DNA of 64,000 nucleotides from Caldatribacterium sp964426875. Lineage in GTDB: Bacteria; Atribacterota; Atribacteria; Atribacterales; Caldatribacteriaceae. Position numbers and translations under genes: made by a program. The DNA is taken from assembly GCA_964426875.1 (NCBI GenBank), contig CAYRSB010000001.1, positions 1 through 64,000 of the forward strand. The letters are read 5' to 3'. Positions within the stretch are counted from its first letter, which is position 1. Each line of letters begins with the position of its first letter. Positions 41,826-50,898 of this stretch are shown piece after piece. Under the pieces are notes generated by a model that was not told the DNA's origin, searched no databases, and was given only the letters and a program-made list of their open reading frames with translations.

Positions 41826-42263
41826 ATGGATTACGGTTTTGGACGATTTGAGCAAGTTCTTACGGTGAGTATTTTCCCAGGAGAGTATGTTCTTGAGAGT
41901 GTTGAGGAAGTCATAGGCAAGGAACACATTGAAAACGGTGTCATTCTTTCCGGATTTGGAACGTTCAGTGAAGTTCATCTTCATTGGGTGACGACCACGG
42001 GGCTCCCCCCGGTGGAACACTTTGAGCGCTATGAAGGCCCCTTTGAGCTTCTGTCTTTAAGTGGGGTTATTGCCAGTTCTGAACCTCACGTCCATGCCGT
42101 GATTTCGGATGTCCGAGGTGCGTACGGAGGACACTTAGAGCATGGGAGCCGTGTCCTCTACCTTTGTGAGATTGCCATTGGGGTTCTGTCTGGGATTTCC
42201 ATGCGGCGAAGGTTGACACCTGAGGGTCTTAAACAGCTGAGGTTTGAGGAGCAGCTGTCCTAA
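41826..42263 (+). CDS. PPC-domain (DUF296) protein
   Basis: A 145-residue stand-alone PPC domain: a trimeric beta/alpha fold found alone in prokaryotes and joined to AT-hooks in plants. Visible motifs: GVILSGFGTFSEVHLHW, LSLSGVIA and the metal-like His run PHVHAVISD...GGHL. Often annotated as DNA-binding, but the prokaryotic single-domain form lacks the hook, so the role is open; the histidines could bind a metal. GAGGAGGTG precedes the ATG. TTGACA at 41768 lies upstream but no good -10 follows. Confidence 0.85.
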   Translation: MDYGFGRFEQVLTVSIFPGEYVLESVEEVIGKEHIENGVILSGFGTFSEVHLHWVTTTGLPPVEHFERYEGPFELLSLSGVIASSEPHVHAVISDVRGAYGGHLEHGSRVLYLCEIAIGVLSGISMRRRLTPEGLKQLRFEEQLS

Positions 42264-42274
42264 GGTTGACACCT
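42209..42274 (+). repeat. 13-bp direct repeat AAGGTTGACACCT around the tig promoter
   Basis: Exact copies at 42209-42221 (inside the PPC gene) and 42262-42274 (holding the -35 box of the next promoter), 53 bp apart, about five helical turns. It could be an operator pair or a chance duplication. Confidence 0.5.
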
Positions 42275-42294
42275 ATCCCTGGGGAACATATAAT
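42266..42294 (+). promoter_or_regulatory. tig: Consensus housekeeping promoter of the tig-clpP-clpX unit
   Basis: TTGACA (42266-42271), exactly 17 bp, TATAAT (42289-42294): a perfect sigma-70 promoter, the best in the window, starting 3 bp after the PPC stop codon. Transcription would begin near 42301 with a leader of about 45 bases before tig. Confidence 0.9.
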
Positions 42295-42346
42295 TCTCAA
42301 GATGCTGGGGGGAGTTCTTGTGCATAGAGAAAGGTGGCAATAATCA

Positions 42347-43633
42347 ATGATGGAGCTAAAGAGAGAAGAAAAGGAAAAGCACGTTTTGGAGTTTGAGGTT
42401 GAAATTGAGAAGGAGAGGGTGGACGAAGTCCTCGAGGAGGTCTATCGGGACCTTAACCGAAGGATTGCCGTTCCAGGTTTTCGCAAGGGTCGTACTCCAC
42501 GAGCCATTCTGCGAGCCCGTCTGGGAAAGGAAGTCATAATCGACGAGCTTGTACATCGCCTGGTTCCTAAGGTAATCACAGAGGTTCTCGAGAAAGAGAA
42601 CATGGAAATTGTTGATGAGCCCAACGTGGAGGTGCTCCATGTTGAAGAGGGAGAGCCTCTTCGTTTTCGCTTTCGAGTGGTAGAAAATCCCTCAGTGGTC
42701 TTGGCCCGTCCTGAGGAAATCGAAGTCCACCGATATCGTCTGGAGATACGAGAAAGCGATGTCGATGAGAGTGTTGAGAATTTCCGCAGGAGATTGGGAG
42801 AGTGGAAAGAGAAAGAAGGGCCAATCAAGCCGGGTGATATGGTGGTTGTGGAAGTAGAAGGGAAGAGATTCTCCCTGATAGCGGGGTACGATGACCGCTC
42901 TGTAGGCTCAGTTATTATCGGTACGAAGCGAGGAGAGAAGAGAACAGTCCCTCTTGAAGAGGGAGAAGAGAAGGAAGTGGAAATTCTTGCCGTTTTCGAG
43001 AGACACCTTCCAGCGCTCGATGGCGAATTCTTGGGAGCCTTGGGAGAACAGTATGCTTCACTTGAAGGTTTCCGAGCCGAGGTGCGGAAATCTCTTGAGG
43101 AGGGTGCTAAGGGTCTCGTGGAAGAGAGATTGCAAAAGGAGGCGATAGCGGCTCTCTGCCGCAATTCTCAGGTCGAGATTCCCAGCCCTCTTGTGGAAGA
43201 AGAGACGAGATCGGTTATTGAGAGTTTCAGGAAGCAACTCGAAGAGAGTGGTATGGCTCTCGAGCGCTATCTTGAGGTCACCGGTAAGGATTTTGCTGCC
43301 TTTGAGGAAGAGATGCGAAACATTGCCCGCTTAAGGCTTAAAAAGCAATTTGTGCTCGGACAATATGCTAAGGAATACGGTATCGAGTTGACCAGAGAGG
43401 AGCTGGAACATCTTGTCGCGGACATTGCTCAGCAGAGTGGGAAGTCTCCAGATAAGGTGGCAGAGAGTCTTTCAAAAAGAGAAGTCCTTCCTCGAATGGC
43501 AGCCCGCCTCTTTACCCACAAACTCGTTGCCGATCTTCTCTCGAGAGTGAAAGTGAAGGAGGTCGAAGAGCCTCTTAATCTTGACCAGTGGAGGGCTTTG
43601 GGAGATCCTGAAGAGGAGATGATTCACGAATGA
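42347..43633 (+). CDS. tig: Trigger factor
   Basis: Ribosome-bound chaperone of 428 residues: N-terminal ribosome-binding domain with the signature FRKGRTPRAIL (near 45-55), a central FKBP-like domain (about 155-240, somewhat reduced) and a long helical C-terminal domain. AAGGTGG is placed before the double ATG at 42347. It is the first gene of the unit and overlaps clpP by 4 bp, the common tig-clpP-clpX order. Confidence 0.93.
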   Translation: MMELKREEKEKHVLEFEVEIEKERVDEVLEEVYRDLNRRIAVPGFRKGRTPRAILRARLGKEVIIDELVHRLVPKVITEVLEKENMEIVDEPNVEVLHVEEGEPLRFRFRVVENPSVVLARPEEIEVHRYRLEIRESDVDESVENFRRRLGEWKEKEGPIKPGDMVVVEVEGKRFSLIAGYDDRSVGSVIIGTKRGEKRTVPLEEGEEKEVEILAVFERHLPALDGEFLGALGEQYASLEGFRAEVRKSLEEGAKGLVEERLQKEAIAALCRNSQVEIPSPLVEEETRSVIESFRKQLEESGMALERYLEVTGKDFAAFEEEMRNIARLRLKKQFVLGQYAKEYGIELTREELEHLVADIAQQSGKSPDKVAESLSKREVLPRMAARLFTHKLVADLLSRVKVKEVEEPLNLDQWRALGDPEEEMIHE

Positions 43634-44274
43634 ACGTGAATGGACTGCGTCTCAGCTATCTTGTGCCTATTGTGGTGGAACAAACCCCAAGAGGTGAGCG
43701 GGCTTACGATATCTATTCTCGCCTTTTGCAAGATCGCATCGTCTTTTTGGGAACCGAAATAGATGACACTGTGGCAAACCTTGTCATTGCCCAGCTTCTC
43801 TTCCTTGAAGCCATGAACAAGGAAAAGGACATTAATCTCTATATTAATAGCCCTGGTGGTTCGGTGTCGGCAACTCTGGCTATTTATGATACCATTCAAT
43901 ACATAAAACCCGATGTGGCTACAATATGCATAGGCCAAGCAGCAAGTGGAGCAGCAGTGATTTTGGCTGCTGGAGCGCAGGGTAAGCGTATGGCTCTTCC
44001 TAACTCTCGTATTATGATCCATCAGCCTCTGGGTGGTGCCCAGGGTCAGGTAACGGACATCGAGATTCATGCCCGGGAGATGGTGAAAATTCGAGAAAAG
44101 CTTAACGAGATCCTTGCTCGCCATACCGGTCAATCCATTGAGAGAATCCGCAGAGATACGGAGAGGGACTTCTTCATGTCTCCTGAGGAAGCCCGGGAAT
44201 ACGGACTGATTGACCGGGTTCTCTATCCTGAAGAAAAGAGGAAAGAAGGAGCTATCCAGAATGTCGAGGTTTGA
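43630..44274 (+). CDS. clpP: ATP-dependent Clp protease proteolytic subunit
   Basis: A 214-residue ClpP with full catalytic triad: Ser106 (GQAASGA), His131 (IMIHQPLGG) and Asp180 (ERDFFMS). The GGS loop INSPGGSVS and handle helix QVTDIEIHA are also present. It forms a two-ring barrel that works with ClpX, the next gene, which overlaps its end by 14 bp. Confidence 0.96.
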   Translation: MNVNGLRLSYLVPIVVEQTPRGERAYDIYSRLLQDRIVFLGTEIDDTVANLVIAQLLFLEAMNKEKDINLYINSPGGSVSATLAIYDTIQYIKPDVATICIGQAASGAAVILAAGAQGKRMALPNSRIMIHQPLGGAQGQVTDIEIHAREMVKIREKLNEILARHTGQSIERIRRDTERDFFMSPEEAREYGLIDRVLYPEEKRKEGAIQNVEV

Positions 44275-45511
44275 AGAGGAGAAGGTTAGGTTGCACTGTT
44301 CTTTCTGTGGCAAGGCCCAACAAGAGGTGAAGCGAATCATCGCTGGCCCGGGAGTATACATCTGTGACGAATGCGTAGAACTTTGCAACGAGATTCTCAA
44401 GGAAGATTCGCGGAAGAGCAAAAAAGATTTTGTTCTTGAAGAGCTGCCTTCCCCCCAAGAGATCAAGGCCTTTCTTGATCAGTACGTCATAGGACAGGAA
44501 CGGGCAAAGGTTATCCTTTCTGTGGCAGTGTACAACCATTATAAGCGTGTCATGCAGCCGAAGGATTCAAAGGACGTGGAGATTGAAAAAAGCAACGTTC
44601 TGCTTCTTGGTCCCACCGGTTCTGGCAAGACTCTGTTAGCTAAGACTTTGGCGAAATTCCTTAACGTTCCCTTTGCTCTTGCTGATGCCACAACGCTTAC
44701 CGAAGCAGGGTATGTGGGCGAAGACGTGGAAAATATCCTTTTGCGTCTCATTCAGAACGCCAACTTTGATATCAGAAGGGCGGAAAAGGGCATTGTCTAC
44801 ATTGATGAAATAGACAAGATAGCCCGAAAAGGTGAGAATCCCTCCATTACCCGGGATGTCTCTGGAGAAGGGGTACAACAGGCACTCCTCAAGATCCTCG
44901 AGGGTACCGTTGCTAACGTTCCTCCCCAAGGGGGAAGGAAACACCCTCACCAAGAGTTCATTCAGATCAATACTGAAAGCATCCTCTTCATCTGTGGGGG
45001 GGCTTTTGTGGGACTTGAGCGAATTATTGAGAACCGCTTGAAGGACCGTAAGATCGGCTTTGGGGCTCGAGAGAGCTTTTCGGAAAAAGAACTTTCCCGC
45101 AACATTCTCCATGAAATCCAACCAGAGGATCTTCTGAAATTCGGTATGATCCCTGAATTCGTCGGAAGGGTACCTGTTATTTGTGCTCTTGACCCTCTGA
45201 CAGAGAACGATTTGGTGCGCATTCTCACCGAGCCCCGAAACAGCCTTGTCAAACAGTACCAAAAACTCCTTGAGATGGAAGGTGTGGAACTCATTTTCAC
45301 CGAGGGGGCCCTGCGGCTTATTGCCAGGGAAGCACTCGCTAAGGGAACCGGAGCCCGGGGATTGCGCTCGATCATGGAACGCCTCATGACCGATCTCATG
45401 TTTGAGATTCCTTCTCGAAAAGACATTAAGAAAGTCATCATCAACGAAGCCTTTGTAAGAGGTGAAAATTACCTCTTTCTCAAGCAAGGCTGCGAGGAGA
45501 GGCCGGCGTAA
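44261..45511 (+). CDS. clpX: ATP-dependent Clp protease unfoldase ClpX
   Basis: AAA+ unfoldase of 416 residues. The N-terminal zinc domain has Cys13-x2-Cys16 and Cys35-x2-Cys38; Walker A is GPTGSGKTLLAKTLA, Walker B VYIDEIDKIARK, followed by the GEGVQQALLKILEGT sensor region. The IGF-type loop for docking on ClpP is present (KIGFGA). ATG 44261 with AGAAGGAG upstream is chosen; longer frames run back in clpP. Confidence 0.96.
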   Translation: MSRFEEEKVRLHCSFCGKAQQEVKRIIAGPGVYICDECVELCNEILKEDSRKSKKDFVLEELPSPQEIKAFLDQYVIGQERAKVILSVAVYNHYKRVMQPKDSKDVEIEKSNVLLLGPTGSGKTLLAKTLAKFLNVPFALADATTLTEAGYVGEDVENILLRLIQNANFDIRRAEKGIVYIDEIDKIARKGENPSITRDVSGEGVQQALLKILEGTVANVPPQGGRKHPHQEFIQINTESILFICGGAFVGLERIIENRLKDRKIGFGARESFSEKELSRNILHEIQPEDLLKFGMIPEFVGRVPVICALDPLTENDLVRILTEPRNSLVKQYQKLLEMEGVELIFTEGALRLIAREALAKGTGARGLRSIMERLMTDLMFEIPSRKDIKKVIINEAFVRGENYLFLKQGCEERPA

Positions 45512-45520
45512 GGAGGAAGT

Positions 45521-48169
45521 ATGGAGAAGGATGTAGTCCTCTTGCCTGTTTTCGAGGCCCAGGCATCGGAGAGTAGGTGGTACGATTTTTGGGAGAAGAA
45601 CAGATATTTCATCCCTTCCCCCGATCTTCAAAAACCTCCTTTTTCTATAGTGATTCCCCCTCCTAATGTCACAGGGCACCTCCATATGGGTCATGCTTTG
45701 AATCTGACCCTGCAAGACGTTGTAATCCGAGCCAAGCGTATGCAGGGTTACGCTGCTTTGTGGCTTCCGGGGACAGATCACGCCGGGATTGCTACTCAAA
45801 ACGTTGTTGAGAGACATCTCGCGAAGGAAGGCCTACACCGTCATACCTTAGGGCGGGAGGCTTTTCTCGAGAAAGTTTGGGAATGGAAGGAGACCTACCA
45901 CCGCAGAATTGTGGAACAGCTCAAAAGGATGGGAGCGTCCTGTGATTGGACGAGAGAACGTTTCACGATGGACGAAGGCTTATCCCGAGCAGTTCGGGAG
46001 GTCTTTGTACGCCTTTTTGAAGAGGGACTCATTTACCAGGGTGAATATATTGTTAACTGGTGTCCCCGCTGTGAGACGGCCTTGGCTGATGTTGAAGTGG
46101 AGTATCGTGAAACTTCGGGAAAGCTCTACTACATTCGTTATCCCTTCCTTGAGGAGGACGGGTTTCTGGTTGTAGCCACTACCCGTCCGGAGACCCTCCT
46201 TGGAGATGTAGCCTTGGCCGTTCACCCTGAGGATTCTCGTTACCGAAACGCCGTAGGGAAGAAGGTTGTTTTGCCCCTCCTCAGGCGAATTATTCCGGTC
46301 ATTGCCGACTCTCGTATCGATCGGGGCTTTGGAACAGGTGTTCTCAAGGTTACCCCGGGCCACGCTCTCCTTGACTTCGAGATAGGAAGACAACACGATC
46401 TTCCCGTTGTGCAAGTCATCGATACTAAGGGTTTCATGACCGAAGCCGCTGGGTGCTTTGCCGGTCTCTCCCGCGAAGAGGCGAGGAAGAGTGTCCTTCT
46501 GGCCCTTGAAGAAGAAAGTCTTCTTGAGCGTGTAGAAGATCATCTCCATGCGGTGGGACACTGTTATCGCTGCGGAACAGTCATAGAGCCTCTTGTGTCC
46601 CGTCAGTGGTTTGTGCGGATGAAGGAATTAGCCGAACCTGCTATGCGGGCTGTTGCAGAAGGCAAGACAGTTTTTGTTCCGGAACGCTGGACAAAAGTGT
46701 ACTTTGAGTGGATGGAAAATATTAAGGACTGGTGCATATCCCGCCAAATATGGTGGGGACACCGCATCCCGGTCTTCTACTGCCAGTCCTGTGGCTACAC
46801 CTTTGCTCATCGGGATACCCCCGTATCCTGTCCGAAGTGCCAGGGAGAGATTCGACAGGATGAGGATGTGCTCGATACTTGGTTCAGCTCGGCTCTCTGG
46901 CCTTTTTCCACTTTGGGATGGCCGGAGAAGACTGAGGATTTAGCACGTTTTTACCCTACCTCGCTTCTGGTGACCGGTTTTGACATCATCTTTTTCTGGG
47001 TGGCCCGCATGATCATGATGGGTTTGAAATTCATGGGGGATGTTCCCTTTAAAAAGGTTTACATCACGCCTCTTGTACGGGATGAGGAAGGAAGAAAGAT
47101 GAGTAAGTCTCTGGGAAATGCCATTGATCCCCTGGGAATTGTGGAACAGTATGGAAGCGATGCCCTGCGCTTTGCCCTTGCCTGGTTGACCATCCAAGGG
47201 AGAGACATACACCTCTCTTTAAAGAGAATTGAAGCGGCTCGTAGTTTTGTCAATAAGCTTTGGAATGCTGCCCGTTTTGTGCTTATGAATCTCGAGGGGT
47301 TTGCCTTCCTTTCTCTCACTGAGAATGCCCTTGACCTCAAGGACCGATGGATTCTCTCGCGTCTTAACAAGGTAATCCAGGAGGCCACGGTACAATTAGA
47401 GAACCTTGAATTTGGAGGCTTCGTGCAGCTTCTTTACGACTTCGTCTGGAGCGAGTACTGTGATTGGTATCTCGAGTGGAGCAAGAGAGACCTGTACCGA
47501 GGAACAGAAAGAGAGCGTCGAAAAACCCAGAATGTTCTTCTCACTATCTTGAGCCATCTTTTGCGCCTCCTTCACCCGGTTATTCCTTTTGTGACCGAGG
47601 AGATCTGGCAACATCTTCCTTTGCCCTATAAGGAGAGGGAGAGTATCATGGTCTCTTCCTGGCCTCAGGGGGATACTACCTGGACAGATAAAGAAGCGGA
47701 AAAAGATGTCGCTTTTCTCCAGGGGGTTGTCCGAGAGATACGATACTTACGGTCCGAACTCGGGGTTTCTCCCGCCTTTGAAGGTGTGGTATGGTTAAGT
47801 TGTACGGAGGCAGATCGGGTGGGGTTTCTCTCTGCAAAGAAAGAATACGTTGAGCAACTCACCAAATGTATCGTAGAGCGTGTAGGGGAGAATATTCCTC
47901 GTCCACCTCATGTAGCTTTGGGACGAGTGCAGGGTGTCGATGTATACTTCTTTGTGGAAGGCGTTGTAGATGTGGAAAAAGAAGAACGACGTCTGCTGAA
48001 GAAGATTGAGAACCTTAGCCGAGACCTTGAACGCATCACCAAGAAGCTCGAAGACGCTCGATTCCTTGCTCGGGCTCCCCTTGAGGTTGTCACGCAGGAG
48101 AAAGAGCGATATACTGAAATTAAAGAAGAGATTGCCCGTCTCAAGAGGCTTCTTGAGGGTATCTTATGA
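45521..48169 (+). CDS. valS: Valyl-tRNA synthetase
   Basis: Class I aminoacyl-tRNA synthetase, 882 residues, normal length. HIGH-type motif HLHMGHA near 51-57 and KMSKSLGN near 525, the editing domain (CP1) between them with the VATTRPETLLGDVA motif, an anticodon-binding domain and a C-terminal coiled coil (about 810-882). A zinc-like CxxC...CxxC is present near 425-445 (CQSCGYTF...CPKC). AAGGAGG supports the ATG. Its stop overlaps the SPOR gene. Confidence 0.96.
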   Translation: MEKDVVLLPVFEAQASESRWYDFWEKNRYFIPSPDLQKPPFSIVIPPPNVTGHLHMGHALNLTLQDVVIRAKRMQGYAALWLPGTDHAGIATQNVVERHLAKEGLHRHTLGREAFLEKVWEWKETYHRRIVEQLKRMGASCDWTRERFTMDEGLSRAVREVFVRLFEEGLIYQGEYIVNWCPRCETALADVEVEYRETSGKLYYIRYPFLEEDGFLVVATTRPETLLGDVALAVHPEDSRYRNAVGKKVVLPLLRRIIPVIADSRIDRGFGTGVLKVTPGHALLDFEIGRQHDLPVVQVIDTKGFMTEAAGCFAGLSREEARKSVLLALEEESLLERVEDHLHAVGHCYRCGTVIEPLVSRQWFVRMKELAEPAMRAVAEGKTVFVPERWTKVYFEWMENIKDWCISRQIWWGHRIPVFYCQSCGYTFAHRDTPVSCPKCQGEIRQDEDVLDTWFSSALWPFSTLGWPEKTEDLARFYPTSLLVTGFDIIFFWVARMIMMGLKFMGDVPFKKVYITPLVRDEEGRKMSKSLGNAIDPLGIVEQYGSDALRFALAWLTIQGRDIHLSLKRIEAARSFVNKLWNAARFVLMNLEGFAFLSLTENALDLKDRWILSRLNKVIQEATVQLENLEFGGFVQLLYDFVWSEYCDWYLEWSKRDLYRGTERERRKTQNVLLTILSHLLRLLHPVIPFVTEEIWQHLPLPYKERESIMVSSWPQGDTTWTDKEAEKDVAFLQGVVREIRYLRSELGVSPAFEGVVWLSCTEADRVGFLSAKKEYVEQLTKCIVERVGENIPRPPHVALGRVQGVDVYFFVEGVVDVEKEERRLLKKIENLSRDLERITKKLEDARFLARAPLEVVTQEKERYTEIKEEIARLKRLLEGIL

Positions 48170-48735
48170 GGTTCTTTACTGTGAAAGGGAGAGATCCAGT
48201 AGAAGTTATCGTGACCCTTCTTGGGGCTTTGCTTGTAGTGGTCTTTTCCTTTTTTACGGCCCGAGGAGATCTCGATCGGTATACGAGACTCCTCCTCTCC
48301 AAGGAGGTTCCTCCTCTTATTCAGGTGGTAGAAGAAGAGGAATTTGTCCCCGTATCACCCTTTGAGGAATGGACTTGGGAGTTCCCTCAGGTTTCACCTC
48401 TTTTGGCAGAGGCGACTCCTTTGCCCTTGCCCTCTCCTGGGAAGGAAACGAAGGTTAAGGAAGAAGTCAAAGTGGTGGAGAAACCCAAGGTGACACCTTC
48501 TGTATCTCCACTCTTTCCTCGGGAAGGAGCTTTCTTACAGGCGGGAGCATTTTCTCAAGAGAAGAATGCTCAAGCAATGGTGGAGACTCTAAGGCGTTTC
48601 GGTTACGAAGCGGTTGCTGAGAATGTTTCGGGAATGTACCGGGTAAGGGTCTATGGATTTGCTTCTCTTGACGAAGCCAGGAAGGCGGCGGCAAAACTAC
48701 GGTCTCAGGGCATAGAATGTTTCGTTGGGAAGTGA
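48166..48735 (+). CDS. SPOR-domain membrane protein
   Basis: A 189-residue protein with one membrane segment (about 13-31), a Pro/Glu/Lys-rich periplasmic linker (about 45-120) and a C-terminal SPOR domain (about 123-188: FLQAGAFSQEKNAQAMVETL ... VYGFASLDEA). SPOR domains bind denuded glycan strands at the division site, so this is probably a septal-wall protein like FtsN or DedD; it precedes a dcw cluster by some 3 kb. Overlaps valS by 4 bp. Confidence 0.88.
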   Translation: MRFFTVKGRDPVEVIVTLLGALLVVVFSFFTARGDLDRYTRLLLSKEVPPLIQVVEEEEFVPVSPFEEWTWEFPQVSPLLAEATPLPLPSPGKETKVKEEVKVVEKPKVTPSVSPLFPREGAFLQAGAFSQEKNAQAMVETLRRFGYEAVAENVSGMYRVRVYGFASLDEARKAAAKLRSQGIECFVGK

Positions 48736-48748
48736 AAGAGGAACGAGT

Positions 48749-49105
48749 ATGACCTTGAGGGAAGTCAAGGAAATTCTTAAAGCAGAAATCCTGGCAGGTG
48801 AGGAGTTGCTCGATCAACGGGAACCCAAATCGGCTTGTGGAAGCGACCTTTTAAGCGATGTTCTGGCTTTTACGAAGGATAATTCCCTCCTTCTTACCGG
48901 GCTTACCAATCCTCAGGTGATCCGCACAGCGGAGATGATCGATCTCATTGGGGTAGTGTTTGTGCGGGGAAAGCGGCCGGAACCCGCCACAGTTGAGTTG
49001 GCAGTGATAAAGAAAATCCCCCTCCTGGCCACGAGACTTCCTATGTATGAGGCCTGTGGAAGATTATATCTACACGGATTGAAGGGTTGTAGCGAGATAG
49101 AATGA
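48749..49105 (+). CDS. DRTGG-domain protein, first copy
   Basis: A 118-residue stand-alone DRTGG-type domain (PF07085), ending with a VFVRGKRPEPATVELAV segment. The same domain occurs in phosphotransacetylase and CBS proteins and is thought to bind a ligand or act as a regulatory module. Here it has two cysteines early (ACGSD) and one late. It is coupled by ATGA overlap to the anti-sigma-type ATPase, and a second DRTGG protein lies downstream of the hydrogenase-like gene. Confidence 0.8.
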   Translation: MTLREVKEILKAEILAGEELLDQREPKSACGSDLLSDVLAFTKDNSLLLTGLTNPQVIRTAEMIDLIGVVFVRGKRPEPATVELAVIKKIPLLATRLPMYEACGRLYLHGLKGCSEIE

Positions 49106-49539
49106 GGGATGAACAACCCCTCATCGAGGTGGAACGAAGAATCCAAGGGGGAGACTTTCAAAGTGCCGGTGATGTGTCGAGCGAACTCAAAAGGATCCTG
49201 CAACAGATTGGTTTTCCTGCAGCTTTTACCCGTAGAGTGGTTATTGCAGCATATGAGGCAGAGATGAACGTTGTTATCCATGCTTGGCATGGGATTTTCA
49301 GAGCTCGGATCTTTCCCAGTTGGATTCACATCGAGGTGGATGACGAGGGTCCGGGAATTGCTGATCTTGAGCTTGCTTTCCAGGAAGGCTATTCCACTGC
49401 TCCGCCTCATATCCGGGAAATGGGTTTCGGAGCAGGGTATGGTCTCTCGAATATGAAGAAGTGCTCCGATCGTCTGGAAATCGACACCCGAATTGGAGAG
49501 GGTACAAAGGTCGTCATGGACTTTTTTCTCAGTCCGTGA
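49102..49539 (+). CDS. RsbW/SpoIIAB-type ATPase (anti-sigma-like kinase)
   Basis: A 145-residue GHKL ATPase without any sensor domain. The N box (AAYEAEMNVVIHA), G1 box (DDEGPGI) and G2 box (GFGAGYGLSNMKKCSD) are all present, so ATP binding is expected. Such proteins phosphorylate anti-sigma-factor antagonists or bind sigma factors; no STAS partner is next to it, so its target is unknown. In similar clusters it accompanies the hydrogenase-like protein. Confidence 0.87.
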   Translation: MRDEQPLIEVERRIQGGDFQSAGDVSSELKRILQQIGFPAAFTRRVVIAAYEAEMNVVIHAWHGIFRARIFPSWIHIEVDDEGPGIADLELAFQEGYSTAPPHIREMGFGAGYGLSNMKKCSDRLEIDTRIGEGTKVVMDFFLSP

Positions 49540-49557
49540 GAAGAAGAAGGTAAAAAG

Positions 49558-50898
49558 ATGCAAGAGACGTACCACTCTGTTCGTCTGGATGAAGAAAAGT
49601 GTAAAGGGTGCACTCACTGTATTCGTCGCTGCCCCACTGAAGCTATTCGAGTTAAAGGGGGCAAGGCTCGGATCGATGAAGAGCGATGCATTGATTGTGG
49701 GGAGTGTATAAGAACCTGTCCAAACCATGCGAAATATGCTCAAACCGATCCCCTTGAGGCCATTCAAAATTTTCGCTACACTGTAGCTCTCCCTGCACCA
49801 GCCTTCTATGCCCAGTTCAAGTTTACTATTCCCTTGGGGAAAGTGCTGAATGGTCTTTTGCATCTGGGGTTCAACGAGGTATTTGAAGTTGCCCGGGGAG
49901 CAGAGATCTTGGCTGAAGAGATAGTCCATTACCTGAGGAGGAAAGATCTCATTCTACCCCTGATCTCTTCTGCCTGTCCCGCGGTGGTTCGCCTGGTGGA
50001 AGTGAAGTTTCCCTCGCTTCTTGACAATCTTCTTCCTCTTGACTCTCCCTTAGGAGTGGCAGCAAAGATCGCCCGCCTTGGGGCCATGGAGAAGGGCTAC
50101 AGACCCGAAGAAATAGGGGTTTTTTTCGTCACCCCTTGTCCGGCTAAGGTTACCGAAACTCGCCAAAGTGGAGAAGGGCTTGGACGGGTTGATGGAGCTA
50201 TTTCTATGGCGAGTATCTACTCCCGTCTGGTCAACGAGTTGCACCTTGTAGAGGATGTTCCCGGACTTCAGGTTGCTGGATTCAAGGGGATTGGATGGGC
50301 CCGCTCCGGGGGAGAGCAGGAGTCCTTAGGAGAGGGAGAGTACATGGCGGTGGATGGAATCCATAATGTCATTTCGGTTTTCGAAAAAATAGAGATGGAA
50401 GAGCTAAAAGGTGTTGTCTATTGCGAAGCTCAGGCCTGTGTAGGGGGGTGCATTGGAGGAGTTTTGGCGGTGCAGAATCCCTTTATTGCCAAGGTGAATA
50501 TCAATCATCTTCTCAAGAAGTACGGGATTTTTCGGCCTCCCATCCTGGAGGAGATGAAGGAATGGCACAAATTCAGGGTTTTCCTCCGGGAAAGAGCCTA
50601 CGAAGCAAAGGAGGTTTTGAAACTCGATCGAAATCTCGAACGAGCCTTGGAGAAGTATCAAAAGATAGAAGAACTTTTGGAGTGTTTGCCGGGTCTTGAT
50701 TGTGGAGCCTGTGGTTCCCCCACCTGCCGGGCTCTGGCCGAAGACGTGGTGCGTGGAAGAGCAGAGGAGATAGACTGTCCTTTCCTTTTGCGGGACAACA
50801 TGCTTGAGTTGGCACGGGAGATATACGCCTTGGCAAGCAAGGTTCCCCAAACGATGTCAGAGAAAAGGAGGAAGGGAATTGAGCATAAAAATTCGTGA
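49558..50898 (+). CDS. Sensory-type [FeFe]-hydrogenase-like iron-sulfur protein
   Basis: A 446-residue protein: two [4Fe-4S] ferredoxin motifs (Cys15-18-21-25 and Cys44-47-50-54), an [FeFe]-hydrogenase H-cluster domain (about 70-330), and a C-terminal iron-sulfur domain (Cys382, 385, 390, 407; CGACGSPTC). The four H-cluster cysteines are kept: Cys140 (SSACPA), Cys194 (TPCPAK), Cys294 and Cys298 (ACVGGC). The cysteine that relays protons in fast catalytic enzymes (the first Cys of TSCCP) is Ala139, as reported for the putative sensory enzyme of Thermotoga. No PAS or phosphatase domain is attached. A redox or hydrogen sensor working with the RsbW-like ATPase, DRTGG and PHP proteins is inferred. 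Maturases HydEFG are not in this window. Overlaps the next gene by 20 bp. Confidence 0.85.
   Translation: MQETYHSVRLDEEKCKGCTHCIRRCPTEAIRVKGGKARIDEERCIDCGECIRTCPNHAKYAQTDPLEAIQNFRYTVALPAPAFYAQFKFTIPLGKVLNGLLHLGFNEVFEVARGAEILAEEIVHYLRRKDLILPLISSACPAVVRLVEVKFPSLLDNLLPLDSPLGVAAKIARLGAMEKGYRPEEIGVFFVTPCPAKVTETRQSGEGLGRVDGAISMASIYSRLVNELHLVEDVPGLQVAGFKGIGWARSGGEQESLGEGEYMAVDGIHNVISVFEKIEMEELKGVVYCEAQACVGGCIGGVLAVQNPFIAKVNINHLLKKYGIFRPPILEEMKEWHKFRVFLRERAYEAKEVLKLDRNLERALEKYQKIEELLECLPGLDCGACGSPTCRALAEDVVRGRAEEIDCPFLLRDNMLELAREIYALASKVPQTMSEKRRKGIEHKNS

Noticed and set aside
44636..45817. Minus-strand open frame of 393 codons opposite clpX and valS
   Set aside because: Mirrors two strongly conserved genes and contains no recognisable motif; same artefact.
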